A stretch of DNA of 51,856 nt from Taibaiella sp. KBW10 (GCF_003852495.1 NZ_QAJI01000005.1:360239-412094), one strand, 5' to 3'; shown: positions 32,460-41,023, counted from the first letter of the stretch. The notes: a model not told the origin generated them from the sequence alone. Program-made: numbers and translations.

Positions 32460-35408
32460 ATGATAAGTACAGGGCGATATAGATGCTTAGCGAAAAACAT
32501 ATTTTTCGCAATGTCTTTGCTGTGTATGCTTGTAAGCACCTTTGCTTCCGCGCAGCGGTATGCCCTGCAAAATTATAATACCGAAAACGGCCTGGTACAA
32601 TCTCAGGCCCTAACGATTGCTCAAGACCCCCAAAACCGGCTTTGGATCGGCACCTTTGGCGGGGCTTCTGTCTTTGATGGCAGCGAATTCAAAACCTATA
32701 CCCGTAGCGACGGGCTGATTGGTAATACCATCACCGCAATCGGCTTTGCCCAAAACGGAATCTCCTGGATCGGTACTACCGAAGGCTTATGCAGCTTTGA
32801 CGGCTTGCATTTCAAGCAATACAAACTAACCACACAAACCGAAAACAATTTTATCACCGATGTAAAGATCGATAACCGTAATAGGGTATGGGTTCTTTCA
32901 GGCAATAAACTGTATTTATATAACGGTACCGGATTTGACCTTATTCCTACAGAAGGCGTCATCACAACTTTATGTTTGGATGATCAACGGTATGTTTATG
33001 TGTGCTATCTGCAAAAAGGCATTTATAAATATATTAATGATCAATGGGTTTCCCAGCTCTCCACAATCCCCGAAGGCTTTGCTTTAGCAGCTTACTTTGC
33101 CAAACATGATAAAACCCTGTATGTGCTTACCACAAAGGGCTTGTATCGTGTGGCCGACCAAAAACTTAATGCCATCAATACGCAGCTTCCTCAATTTGCC
33201 GTGACCACACTCGCCACTAAAATGGTGGTGGATGCCAATGATAATATATGGATTGCAGTGGGTAATGGTTTGTGGCTTTATCATAATGGGAAAAAAGAAT
33301 TCATCAAGCTACATTCTGCGAATGGTTATACCGATGAGCAAACCCTTTATCTTTTTATAGACAACACCAACAATGTATGGTTTGGAACCAACGGAAGCGG
33401 GATCTTCAAATATTCCGATAGCCCGTTCAAAATATTTGATAATAGCCAGATCCCTTTCTCCAAAAGCATCATTAATATCTTTCAAAGAGGGAGCGGACTT
33501 ATTCTGAGTACCGGATATCATGGCATCTACCAGTTTGATGAGCAGACTAATCAAATACGGACCATGTCGCTGCCCGATTTTACAACCAGTATTATTTCCA
33601 TACACGATGATCTCAACCTTGGTACTTATTACGCTACCTATAAGGGCTTATGGAATGTTGATAATGGAAAAATAAAAAAAATAAAAACGGCCGGTATTCC
33701 TTTTATTACAGACTGGGCCAGTATCAATAATGAAGTATGGTGCATTACTACAGAGGGGCTCAGCCGGATTGTGTCCGATTCTATTCAGCCGGTACATGTA
33801 GATCCTGCTTACAGACGGATGCTGAAATATGATAACAACAACATCATTTTAGGTACTAAAAACGGGGTGATTCGATACAACATCGTACAACATGAAGTAG
33901 ATAGTATCAAAGGTCTGGAGCATATCCGGGTACAATGCCTGGCAGGCGACGCAGACCGTCTGTACATCGGTACCGATGACAATGGTATTATGGTATATGA
34001 TTACCATACCAAAAAGACATACGCGATCAATCACGATGAGGGTTTGAGTTGTAATTATACCTACAATTTGCTGATCGATAAAGACGGGAAACTGTGGGTA
34101 GGTACAGGCTGTGGTATAGACCGCATTACTTTTGCGCAAAAGGGGGGCTACCAGCTGAAAAGCTATGGTAAGTCAGAAGGATTGGCGGGAGCGGAAAGCA
34201 ATGAACGGGCCTCTTACCAGGATGCCTCCGGTAATATCTGGTTTGGCACCACCAAAGGCTTATACATGTATAACAAAAGTAAAGAGCGCACTTTATACGC
34301 CACACCTTTTGTGACCCTGAACAATGTGCAGCTATTTTCGCGGAACATACCCCAGGGGAAATACAGCGACAGTACCATTCCCTATGCAAAAATTCCCTAC
34401 AAACCCGTATTTGAGCATGATCAAAATAACCTGACCTTCTCTTACAGAGCCATATCGCTTTCTTCGCCCGAAAAGATTTTATACCGCTACAAACTGGAAG
34501 GGGCAGATCCTGGTTTTATAGAAACCAATCAAACCTCGGTGGTATATACCAGCCTGCCTCCGGGATATTATACCTTTATCATTTATGCTTCTGATGAAAA
34601 CGGCAACTGGAGTGAGAACGCCTATAAATATAGCTTTACCATTAAAGCCATCTTCTACCAGACAACTATTTTCAAGGCCATTGCCACCTTACTTTTGGCG
34701 GCACTCCTTTTTTATGCCATCTATTGGTACAGTAATAAAAAAGAGGCCAGAAGGCAGTGGGAGCTGAAGTTACGGGAAGAAGAGCAAAACAAAGTAAGGC
34801 AACGGACGGCAGAGGATTTTCATGATGAGATCGGCAATAAGATTACCCGGATCAATTTGCTGACGATGATGGCCGAACGCAAAGTAAACGGACAAACGGA
34901 AGTGGCGGATATTCTGATCCAAATCAGGAACAATACCCAATCTTTATACCATGGCTCAAAAGATATCATATGGTCTTTGCAAAAGGAAAGCAATTACCTG
35001 AAAGAGGCTTTATTAAGGATCCAGCAGAATGCCTATGCGATTTTGGAAGACACCGGAATCAAATTGCACATCGAAGAAGAACCGCCGATTAAAGCAGATA
35101 TTAAAATGCCCTTGGATTATAGCCGTAACATGATCCTTATTTTTAAAGAAGCGATTAATAATGCTGTAAAATATGCCGGGGCACAGAATATATACCTGCG
35201 CTTTTTCGAAGACCTGGATAATAGCATTGTGCTGGAGCTCTCGGATGATGGTATCGGCTATGCCCTTGACGAAATACAAAAGGGTAACGGCTTGAAAAAT
35301 ATACAGAATCGTGCTGCGGCCATCAAGGCAAAATTGAGCATGAGTAGTGAAAAAGGACAGGGAACGACCATCCGCTTAAGAATGTTTACCTATAGTTTTA
35401 AGAAATAG
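32460..35408 (+). CDS. Two-component propeller sensor histidine kinase (HisKA_3 type)
   Basis: 982 residues. The signal peptide (about 1-32) ends ASAQ. Periplasmic two-component propeller repeats follow (about 35-640; GLVQSQALTIAQDPQNRLWIGT, GVNG/GTKNG-type blades). Then come a Y_Y_Y domain (about 655-730), one membrane helix (about 736-758), a coiled linker (EARRQWELKLREEEQ) and a HisKA_3 domain with the phosphoacceptor H788 in DFHDEIGNK. An HATPase domain (about 855-980) carries KEAINNAVKYAG, SDDGIGY and KGNGLKNI. No receiver or DNA-binding domain is attached, so it differs from hybrid systems of polysaccharide loci. It starts 10 bases after the FAH stop. ATG 32460 is chosen over 32415 because it gives a normal signal peptide. 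Confidence 0.9.
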   Translation: MISTGRYRCLAKNIFFAMSLLCMLVSTFASAQRYALQNYNTENGLVQSQALTIAQDPQNRLWIGTFGGASVFDGSEFKTYTRSDGLIGNTITAIGFAQNGISWIGTTEGLCSFDGLHFKQYKLTTQTENNFITDVKIDNRNRVWVLSGNKLYLYNGTGFDLIPTEGVITTLCLDDQRYVYVCYLQKGIYKYINDQWVSQLSTIPEGFALAAYFAKHDKTLYVLTTKGLYRVADQKLNAINTQLPQFAVTTLATKMVVDANDNIWIAVGNGLWLYHNGKKEFIKLHSANGYTDEQTLYLFIDNTNNVWFGTNGSGIFKYSDSPFKIFDNSQIPFSKSIINIFQRGSGLILSTGYHGIYQFDEQTNQIRTMSLPDFTTSIISIHDDLNLGTYYATYKGLWNVDNGKIKKIKTAGIPFITDWASINNEVWCITTEGLSRIVSDSIQPVHVDPAYRRMLKYDNNNIILGTKNGVIRYNIVQHEVDSIKGLEHIRVQCLAGDADRLYIGTDDNGIMVYDYHTKKTYAINHDEGLSCNYTYNLLIDKDGKLWVGTGCGIDRITFAQKGGYQLKSYGKSEGLAGAESNERASYQDASGNIWFGTTKGLYMYNKSKERTLYATPFVTLNNVQLFSRNIPQGKYSDSTIPYAKIPYKPVFEHDQNNLTFSYRAISLSSPEKILYRYKLEGADPGFIETNQTSVVYTSLPPGYYTFIIYASDENGNWSENAYKYSFTIKAIFYQTTIFKAIATLLLAALLFYAIYWYSNKKEARRQWELKLREEEQNKVRQRTAEDFHDEIGNKITRINLLTMMAERKVNGQTEVADILIQIRNNTQSLYHGSKDIIWSLQKESNYLKEALLRIQQNAYAILEDTGIKLHIEEEPPIKADIKMPLDYSRNMILIFKEAINNAVKYAGAQNIYLRFFEDLDNSIVLELSDDGIGYALDEIQKGNGLKNIQNRAAAIKAKLSMSSEKGQGTTIRLRMFTYSFKK

Positions 35409-35507
35409 CGTTAAGGATATCTTTTATTAAGATGTTATTTCAGGCCGATGCAAACGAGTGCATCTAATTGGTGCCTATCTTTACAGAACACTTAAAAATA
35501 ATAAACA

Positions 35508-35984
35508 ATGAAAAAAGTCATCCTTATTGCTGTGCTTGCCCTTTTTGGCGCCACCGCTTCTTTTGCGCAAAGCAATATACTCAATACGGTAGCCAATGCT
35601 GCAGGTGCTGTAAAAACAGTTCAGAAAATAGGTAATGTAGCTAGTGCTGCGAAAGAGATTTCCAGTACCTTAACCAACACACTTGGCTTGTCGAAACTGC
35701 AAAATTCTAAACTAGTCAATATTTTTACCAAACACATCACGGGTACCAATGCCATTTCCTCTTTGGCCAATTCCAATATTACCACGTATGCAGCAAAATT
35801 ATTAGGATTGAATACCGGAACTTTAGGCAGCTTGAAAACCCTGCTTACCGTATCACAGTATGCTAAGTTGTTAGGTTTGGGCGGTTCATCTTCCGGAGGT
35901 GGTTCTTTATTGAATGCCTTAAGCGGCGGCAACAATCTCTCTACCGGAGCAGCAAGCGTTTTGGGTAGTTTGTTGATGAAATAA
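35508..35984 (+). CDS. Exported protein of unknown function, Ser/Gly/Leu-rich
   Basis: 158 residues with a clear signal peptide (MKKVILIAVLALFGATASFAQ). The mature protein is low in charge and built of Ala/Ser/Asn/Leu helices (ILNTVANAAGAVKTVQKIGNVASAAKEISSTL). It includes a repeated L-G-L-x-(T/K/G) theme (TNTLGLSKL, KLLGLNTGTL, KLLGLGGSSSGGG) and ends in a Gly-rich tail. Family not recognised. The composition fits a periplasmic or surface protein with helical packing. It ends before a 20-bp hairpin shared with the convergent RidA gene. Confidence 0.7.
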   Translation: MKKVILIAVLALFGATASFAQSNILNTVANAAGAVKTVQKIGNVASAAKEISSTLTNTLGLSKLQNSKLVNIFTKHITGTNAISSLANSNITTYAAKLLGLNTGTLGSLKTLLTVSQYAKLLGLGGSSSGGGSLLNALSGGNNLSTGAASVLGSLLMK

Positions 35985-35998
35985 ATGATATTTTATGA

Positions 35999-36040
35999 TT
36001 AAAGAAAAGGCTGTAGCATTTGCTACAGCCTTTTCTTTAA
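35999..36040. terminator. Bidirectional terminator, 35508 gene / RidA gene
   Basis: A perfect 20-bp stem (35999-36018 with 36021-36040) has a 2-base formal loop and A/T-rich outer ends. It lies between convergent stops at 35984 and 36056. Confidence 0.88.
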
Positions 36041-36055
36041 TGGGCCTGAGCCCTT

Positions 36056-36466
36056 TTATATTGTTGCAATACATTTTAATTCTATCGCGATCGGAGTAGG
36101 TAAAGAATTAATCTCTACCGTGGTGCGGCAAGGTTGGTTGTCTTTAAAATATTCGGCATAGATGCGGTTATAGGTTGCAAAGTCCCGTTTCATATCCACC
36201 AAGAATACCGTAACATCTACCAGCTGATCCCAACTGCTGCCACTCTCTTCCAGTACTATCCTGATATTATCAAACACACTGCGACATTGCGCCTCAAAAT
36301 CGAAGGCCAGAAAATTGCCGTTCTTATCTAATTGAAGATCGGGAATCTCGTCGGTCGTGGTGCGGGGGCCGATACCGGACAAAAACAATAAATTGCCCAC
36401 TTTACGGGCATGCGGATATAAGCCTACGGGCTTGGGTGCTTTATCAGTTGATATTCTTTCAGACAT
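36056..36466 (-). CDS. RidA-family protein, 2-aminomuconate deaminase-like
   Basis: 136 residues of the RidA/YjgF/chorismatase-like fold. The N-terminal pattern PVGLYPHARKVGNLLFLSGIGPR and the central FDNIRIVLEESGSSWDQLVDVTVFL match the 2-aminomuconate deaminase subgroup better than canonical RidA. The canonical RidA catalytic arginine segment is here CRTTVEINSLP. In the kynurenine route this enzyme would release ammonia from 2-aminomuconate, and a kynurenine 3-monooxygenase lies 3 kb away. The role is inference from motifs and context; general imine hydrolysis is the alternative. Confidence 0.8.
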   Translation of the reverse strand: MSERISTDKAPKPVGLYPHARKVGNLLFLSGIGPRTTTDEIPDLQLDKNGNFLAFDFEAQCRSVFDNIRIVLEESGSSWDQLVDVTVFLVDMKRDFATYNRIYAEYFKDNQPCRTTVEINSLPTPIAIELKCIATI

Positions 36467-36471
36467 AATAG

Positions 36472-36479
36472 CAAATATA
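36472..36479 (-). promoter_or_regulatory. -7 element of the RidA gene
   Basis: TATATTTG on the minus strand matches TAnnTTTG but lies only 5 bases upstream of the ATG at 36466. A second copy, TATCTTTG at 36493-36500, is a better-spaced candidate. The two overlap the divergent region with the class IV aminotransferase. Confidence 0.35.
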
Positions 36480-36519
36480 TTATTTTAAAGGCCAAAGATA
36501 ATAAACCTTATAAATTAAT

Positions 36520-36527
36520 TACTTTCG
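36520..36527 (+). promoter_or_regulatory. Putative -7 element of the class IV aminotransferase gene
   Basis: TACTTTCG, close to TAnnTTTG with C at position 7, ends 6 bases before the ATG at 36533. That implies a near-leaderless transcript if it is real. Confidence 0.3.
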
Positions 36528-36532
36528 TTACT

Positions 36533-37222
36533 ATGAAAACAGCAATAGGATTGATCGAAACCATGTACTGGAATGGACATACCATTGACCTGTGGCCACA
36601 TCATCTTTTACGGTTACAAAAGGGCTTGGAGCAATACCAAACCGATGTAGACGAGGATGAACTCCGGGAGCAGTGTTTTTATAAAATAAAACAATCGGCC
36701 GATCCGAAGCAGCCTAAAAAGCTGCGTCTGGAAGTTTATCCGGCTCCGGAAAAAGCGGAGGTAAACATAACCGTGTCTGATTTTAAAAGAACAGAGGGCA
36801 TTACCCTGACCTTGGGGTTTGCTTCGGGGATTTGTATTCAGAGTACCCGTGCGAGTGGTTTAAAAACGACCGACAGAGCCCTTTATGATAAAGCACAGGA
36901 ACAGGCTGCAGCCTTACAATACAGCGATATGATCCTGCACAACGAAAAAGGACATCTGGTGGAAACCGCTATTTACAATATCATCTGGAAGGAAAAGGGT
37001 AAACCGGATTTGTACACCCCAGATATAAAAGAGGGTTGTATTGCCGGTGTTATGCGTCATTATCTGCTTACAAAAGGTTTTATTACGGAAGCTATCCTGA
37101 CCAAAGATCTTTTGGGGAAAGCAGAATCCGTATGGGTATGTAATGCCCTCAGAGGCATTATTCCCGTGCGTAGTATTGCCGGCCGGGTTTATGAGATCAG
37201 GGAGACGGGTATTACTTTATAA
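36533..37222 (+). CDS. Class IV aminotransferase (aminodeoxychorismate lyase-like)
   Basis: 229 residues of the fold-type IV PLP family. The Schiff-base lysine is probably K111 in GLKTTDRALYDKA. E144 in HLVETAIYNIIW corresponds to the cofactor-nitrogen glutamate, and GCIAGVMRHYLL is the late conserved block. The fold includes branched-chain aminotransferases, D-amino-acid transaminase and 4-amino-4-deoxychorismate lyase (PabC). The short N-terminal domain and the ETMYWNG opening fit PabC best, which would make 4-aminobenzoate for folate, but this is not certain. It meets ispE tail to tail with no hairpin. Confidence 0.82.
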   Translation: MKTAIGLIETMYWNGHTIDLWPHHLLRLQKGLEQYQTDVDEDELREQCFYKIKQSADPKQPKKLRLEVYPAPEKAEVNITVSDFKRTEGITLTLGFASGICIQSTRASGLKTTDRALYDKAQEQAAALQYSDMILHNEKGHLVETAIYNIIWKEKGKPDLYTPDIKEGCIAGVMRHYLLTKGFITEAILTKDLLGKAESVWVCNALRGIIPVRSIAGRVYEIRETGITL

Positions 37223-37246
37223 CATTGCGCCACAGGAAGGAGTCAT

Positions 37247-38059
37247 TTATTCAAAATAATATTGTTCTGCGGCAGTATCCGCACCAATATTTGCCTTCTT
37301 TCCCTTTTCAAAAATACCGTACAATGTAGAGCCGGTGCCACTCATGGCGGCATACACCGCTCCCTGTTCGTACAAAGTATCCTTAATATTTTTTAGTAGG
37401 GGATATGCTGCAAATATCGCCGGTTCAAAATCATTAAACACATGGTTCTTCCACTGATCTATAGGTAAAGAAGCGATCGTACTCAAATCGTATGCCGCAG
37501 CTTTAGGCTGTAGCTGACTAAAAGCGACTGCGGTAGCAATATGCAACGAAGGGCATATGATTTGCAGGCTATAATGCTTAAGATCCAGTGATACCGGTGA
37601 TAATTGTTCTCCCCTTCCCTTGGCGAAGCATGCCTGGTTGTGTATAAAAAAAGGACAGTCACTACCCAGCTGCAAAGCATAGTCCATCAGTTGTGGTACG
37701 GAAAGCTGCAGCGCAAAAGCCTTGTTTAATAATTGTAACATATGTGCGCCATCAGAAGAGCCGCCACCCATACCGGCACCCATCGGTATTTTTTTGAGCA
37801 GATGAATTGTAATACCGGGTACTTTTTCCGGAAAATCTTTTTGTAATAATGCCCATGCTTTCCAGACCAGGTTATCCTGCGGATTGCCGTTGATGTTTAA
37901 ACCATGCGTGATCATATCCGTTTGCGCAGAAGGAATAATTTCCAAAGCATCTTTAAGCGGTATCGGATAGAAAATGGTCTCTAAATTATGATAGCCGTCG
38001 GAGCGCTTTTCCGTTACAAACAAACCAATATTAATCTTCGCATTAGGAAAACAGATCAT
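37247..38059 (-). CDS. ispE: 4-diphosphocytidyl-2-C-methyl-D-erythritol kinase
   Basis: Phosphorylates CDP-methylerythritol with ATP in the MEP isoprenoid pathway. 270 residues of the GHMP kinase fold. The N-terminal FPNAKINIGLFVTEKRSDGYHNLET holds the substrate-binding lysine, LKKIPMGAGMGGGSSDGA is the ATP loop (about 89-106), and SDCPFF and MSGTGSTLYGIF are conserved. It shares a divergent promoter region with the cobalamin adenosyltransferase gene (palindrome at 38085-38104). Confidence 0.96.
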   Translation of the reverse strand: MICFPNAKINIGLFVTEKRSDGYHNLETIFYPIPLKDALEIIPSAQTDMITHGLNINGNPQDNLVWKAWALLQKDFPEKVPGITIHLLKKIPMGAGMGGGSSDGAHMLQLLNKAFALQLSVPQLMDYALQLGSDCPFFIHNQACFAKGRGEQLSPVSLDLKHYSLQIICPSLHIATAVAFSQLQPKAAAYDLSTIASLPIDQWKNHVFNDFEPAIFAAYPLLKNIKDTLYEQGAVYAAMSGTGSTLYGIFEKGKKANIGADTAAEQYYFE

Positions 38060-38084
38060 GACAAATCGTTATAGGGTATAAGCG

Positions 38085-38104
38085 CAAATTTATTCATAAA
38101 TTTG
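38085..38104. promoter_or_regulatory. Back-to-back divergent -7 boxes forming a palindrome
   Basis: CAAATTTA, then TTCA, then TAAATTTG: two TAAATTTG boxes point outward, the minus-strand copy (38085-38092) to ispE and the plus copy (38097-38104) to the adenosyltransferase. Both match TAnnTTTG and both lie 20-26 bases from their ATGs (38059, 38125). Each -33 region would overlap the other promoter. Confidence 0.6.
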
Positions 38105-38124
38105 GTATTCTTAAATCAAATTAA

Positions 38125-38688
38125 ATGGCATTCAGAGTATATACCAAAACAGGCGACAAAGGCACCACCGGACTGATCGGTGGGACGAGGGTTGGAAAAG
38201 ATAGTATCCGGATCGAGGCTTATGGCACAGTAGACGAATTGAATTCCTACCTCGGTATGGGTACCGATCAGTTAGCAGATCCTAAAATCAACGAATGGAT
38301 TTTAGAGATACAGGATCGCTTATTCACCGTAGGAGCGAGTCTGGCCACCGATCCCGAGAAGGCACCCAAACAGAAATTACCCGATCTGCATAAAGAAGAT
38401 ATTGAGTGGCTGGAGCAAAGAATAGATGAGATGGATGATACCCTGCCCCAGATGAAATCATTTATTTTGCCGGGAGGAAGTATTGCAGCCAGCACCTTCC
38501 ATGTAGCACGATGCGTTTGTCGCAGAGCAGAGCGGATTTGTGTGCATATGAACAATACCAACGAATTTGTGGCAGAAGATGTACTCAAATACCTGAACCG
38601 TTTGTCCGACTTCTTATTTGTACTCTCCCGCTATATCGTACACCAGCAAGGAGCAAAAGAAATACCCTGGAGACCAAGAGTCTCTTAG
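38125..38688 (+). CDS. Cob(I)yrinic acid a,c-diamide / cobalamin adenosyltransferase, PduO type
   Basis: 187 residues, the five-helix bundle ATP:corrinoid adenosyltransferase of PduO/MMAB type. It shows VYTKTGDKGTTGLIGG (5-20, ATP loop), RIEAYGTVDELNSYLG (about 29-44), FILPGGS and ARCVCRRAERICV, with the conserved arginines and aspartate. It attaches the adenosyl group to cob(I)alamin, making coenzyme B12 for mutases. No B12-dependent mutase is in the window. It ends at a bidirectional hairpin shared with fabD. Confidence 0.95.
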   Translation: MAFRVYTKTGDKGTTGLIGGTRVGKDSIRIEAYGTVDELNSYLGMGTDQLADPKINEWILEIQDRLFTVGASLATDPEKAPKQKLPDLHKEDIEWLEQRIDEMDDTLPQMKSFILPGGSIAASTFHVARCVCRRAERICVHMNNTNEFVAEDVLKYLNRLSDFLFVLSRYIVHQQGAKEIPWRPRVS

Positions 38689-38691
38689 CAT

Positions 38692-38728
38692 TAAAAGGTC
38701 CTTTACATTTTTTGTAAAGGACCTTTTA
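38692..38728. terminator. Bidirectional terminator, adenosyltransferase / fabD
   Basis: A perfect 16-bp stem (38692-38707 with 38713-38728) closes a T5 loop. It lies between convergent stops at 38688 and 38746. Confidence 0.85.
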
Positions 38729-38745
38729 GTTTTAAAAGAAAGTAT

Positions 38746-39627
38746 TTAATTGATGCCCGTAGTAAGGGCTTCTTTATGAATTTTCTTTACCAAACCTTGT
38801 AAAACCGCACCAGGACCTACTTCCGTAAACTGTGTAGCGCCATCTGCGACCATGTTTTGTATCGACTGTGTCCAACGTACCGGAGCCGTCAGCTGGTTGA
38901 TCAGGTTTTGTTTAATTGCCGCAGCCTCTGTATATGCTTGCGCATCCACATTCTGATAGATAGGACATTGAGGCGTTTGGAACGCCATCTGTTCAATGGC
39001 TTCCTGTAGTTCTACCCGTGCCGGCTCCATCAACGGGGAGTGAAATGCACCGCCTACCTGTAAGACCAATGCGCGTTTAGCGCCGGCCGCTTTTAAGGCT
39101 TCACAGGCCTTTTCAATACCTGCGATACTGCCGGAGATGACTAATTGACCCGGACAGTTATAATTCGCCGCAACCACTACTTCGTCCGTGATTGTGCTTA
39201 ATACTTCTTCTACTTTGGCGTCTTCCAAACCCAGTACAGCAGCCATAGTAGAAGGATTTTGCTCACAGGCTTTCTGCATTGCAGCAGCACGTTTAGAGAC
39301 CAGCAGCAAGGCATCTTCAAATTGTAAGGCGCCACAGGCAACCAACGCAGAGAATTCGCCCAAAGAGTGTCCTGCAACCATATCCGGTTTTAGTTCCGGT
39401 GTCGTCAGGTAGGCAATCACAGAATGTAAGAATACAGCAGGCTGTGTTACCTTAGTCTGTTTCAGTTCTTCATCAGATCCGGAAAACATAATGTCAGAAA
39501 TGCGAAAACCCAAAAGGTCATTTGCCTTTTCAAATAAGGCTTTAGCTTGTTCATTACCCTCGTACAGCGCTTTTCCCATTCCTGAAAATTGTGCTCCCTG
39601 GCCGGGAAATAAAAATGCGTGTTTCAT
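38746..39627 (-). CDS. fabD: Malonyl-CoA--acyl carrier protein transacylase
   Basis: Transfers malonyl from CoA to acyl carrier protein, starting fatty acid elongation. 293 residues with FLFPGQGAQFSGMG (5-18), the catalytic serine in GHSLGEF (S88), the partner histidine in GGAFHSPLM (H196) and the late VGPGAVLQGLVKKI. The gene follows kmo on the same strand with 37 bases between stop and start. It may share kmo's transcript or have its own promoter, none of which I can recognise. Confidence 0.97.
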   Translation of the reverse strand: MKHAFLFPGQGAQFSGMGKALYEGNEQAKALFEKANDLLGFRISDIMFSGSDEELKQTKVTQPAVFLHSVIAYLTTPELKPDMVAGHSLGEFSALVACGALQFEDALLLVSKRAAAMQKACEQNPSTMAAVLGLEDAKVEEVLSTITDEVVVAANYNCPGQLVISGSIAGIEKACEALKAAGAKRALVLQVGGAFHSPLMEPARVELQEAIEQMAFQTPQCPIYQNVDAQAYTEAAAIKQNLINQLTAPVRWTQSIQNMVADGATQFTEVGPGAVLQGLVKKIHKEALTTGIN

Positions 39628-39664
39628 ATATTGTATTGTGTATTTATTTCGGTAGAAAAATAGC

Positions 39665-41023
39665 TTATCCGTTTACCTTTTGCTCATAGGTTCCGATCCA
39701 TGTATCCAGATCCTTCAGAAAAGAAGCTTGTTCTATATTAGTAAAATAATCACCGGCATTCATGATCTGTGTCAAAAGCCAGTCCTGCGCCGCCATGGCA
39801 TTCCAGGCAAAAGCATAAGGTGTATGGCTAAAGCTCACCATTTCATAAACAGAATTAAAGCGCCCGGCATAACGGATACCCAAGTCTTTTTCAATTTTTT
39901 TGCGCTCCAGAAATTTCGGGTCCGCTACCTTGTCCCGCATTTCGATAAAATTATTCAGTGCGAGCTCTGCCACCGCATCCGCATTGGGTTTACGATTGGC
40001 TTGAAAGGCCTGTAAAACCGTTTCCCAATCATCCCCATGACGGTCCAGCAGCGCATACAATTCAGAACAATCTTCAAAACCGGCATTCATACCCTGTCCG
40101 TAAAAAGGAACAATAGCATGTGCGGCATCGCCGATCAGGCAAGCTTTATCTTCATACGCCCATGGATACATTTTTACCGTAACCAAAGAGGACGTCGGGT
40201 TATTTTTATAATCTTCCAGTAAAGTAGGCATCAGCGGAATGGCATCCGGAAAATGCTCCCCGAAGAAAGACATAATCTCTTCGTCTGATTGAATACTTTT
40301 GAAAGAAGGCTTTCCTTCGAAAGGGAAAAACAGGGTACAGGTAAAACTACCGTCTGTATTGGGCAAGCCGATCATCATAAAGTTATGACGCGGCCAGATA
40401 TGTAAGGCATTCTTTTCCATTTGGAAAGTGCCTTCCGGGTTGGGAGGAATACACAATTCCTTATAACCACTGTTGATATAAAACTGTTGGTAATCCGTAC
40501 GATCCTGTAAGATCATGCTTTTTCTTAAAGCAGAAAAGGCCCCGTCCGCACCCAATAAAAGATCACAGGAAACTGTGTGCTTTTTGCCTTCCTGATCGGT
40601 AAGGTGAATGATATTCTGCTGTAAGTCTACCTGATCACAGGTTTGGTTGAAAAGAATCTTTACGCCGTTTTCTTCGGCAAGATCCATTAGCTTTTTATTC
40701 AGTTCTCCCCGGCTTACCGAATAGATGGCCTCGCCGTTTTTGCCATAAGGCTGAAAGGCGGCGGTACCATCCTGCTGATGCAGGTACCGACCCGTCATCG
40801 GGATGGCAATCGCTTCAATGGCCTCACGTAGACCCGCCAGTTCCAGAGCTTTCCAACCCCTTGTACTCATCGCCAGGTTAATCGAACGACCGGCACCTAT
40901 CGTTGCCGTTCTTAAGTCAGAACGACGCTCGTAAATGGTCACTTCGTAGCCTTTTTTGCGTAATAAAACAGATAATACGGAACCCACTAATCCTGCGCCC
41001 AGTATGCTTATAGACCTACTCAT
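39665..41023 (-). CDS. kmo: Kynurenine 3-monooxygenase
   Basis: FAD-dependent enzyme that hydroxylates kynurenine to 3-hydroxykynurenine in tryptophan degradation. 452 residues: Rossmann GAGLVG (9-14), the GAGRSINLAMSTRGW substrate/FAD motif (43-57, R46), GADGAFSALR (158-167) and GDAAHAIVPFYGQGMNAGFED (298-318). The C-terminal region is helical, as in KMO. The start is ATG 41023 (MSRSISILGAG); an in-frame ATG at 41074 would add an AT-rich-encoded extension. The only other candidate kynurenine gene here is the RidA-like one at 36056. Confidence 0.95.
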   Translation of the reverse strand: MSRSISILGAGLVGSVLSVLLRKKGYEVTIYERRSDLRTATIGAGRSINLAMSTRGWKALELAGLREAIEAIAIPMTGRYLHQQDGTAAFQPYGKNGEAIYSVSRGELNKKLMDLAEENGVKILFNQTCDQVDLQQNIIHLTDQEGKKHTVSCDLLLGADGAFSALRKSMILQDRTDYQQFYINSGYKELCIPPNPEGTFQMEKNALHIWPRHNFMMIGLPNTDGSFTCTLFFPFEGKPSFKSIQSDEEIMSFFGEHFPDAIPLMPTLLEDYKNNPTSSLVTVKMYPWAYEDKACLIGDAAHAIVPFYGQGMNAGFEDCSELYALLDRHGDDWETVLQAFQANRKPNADAVAELALNNFIEMRDKVADPKFLERKKIEKDLGIRYAGRFNSVYEMVSFSHTPYAFAWNAMAAQDWLLTQIMNAGDYFTNIEQASFLKDLDTWIGTYEQKVNG

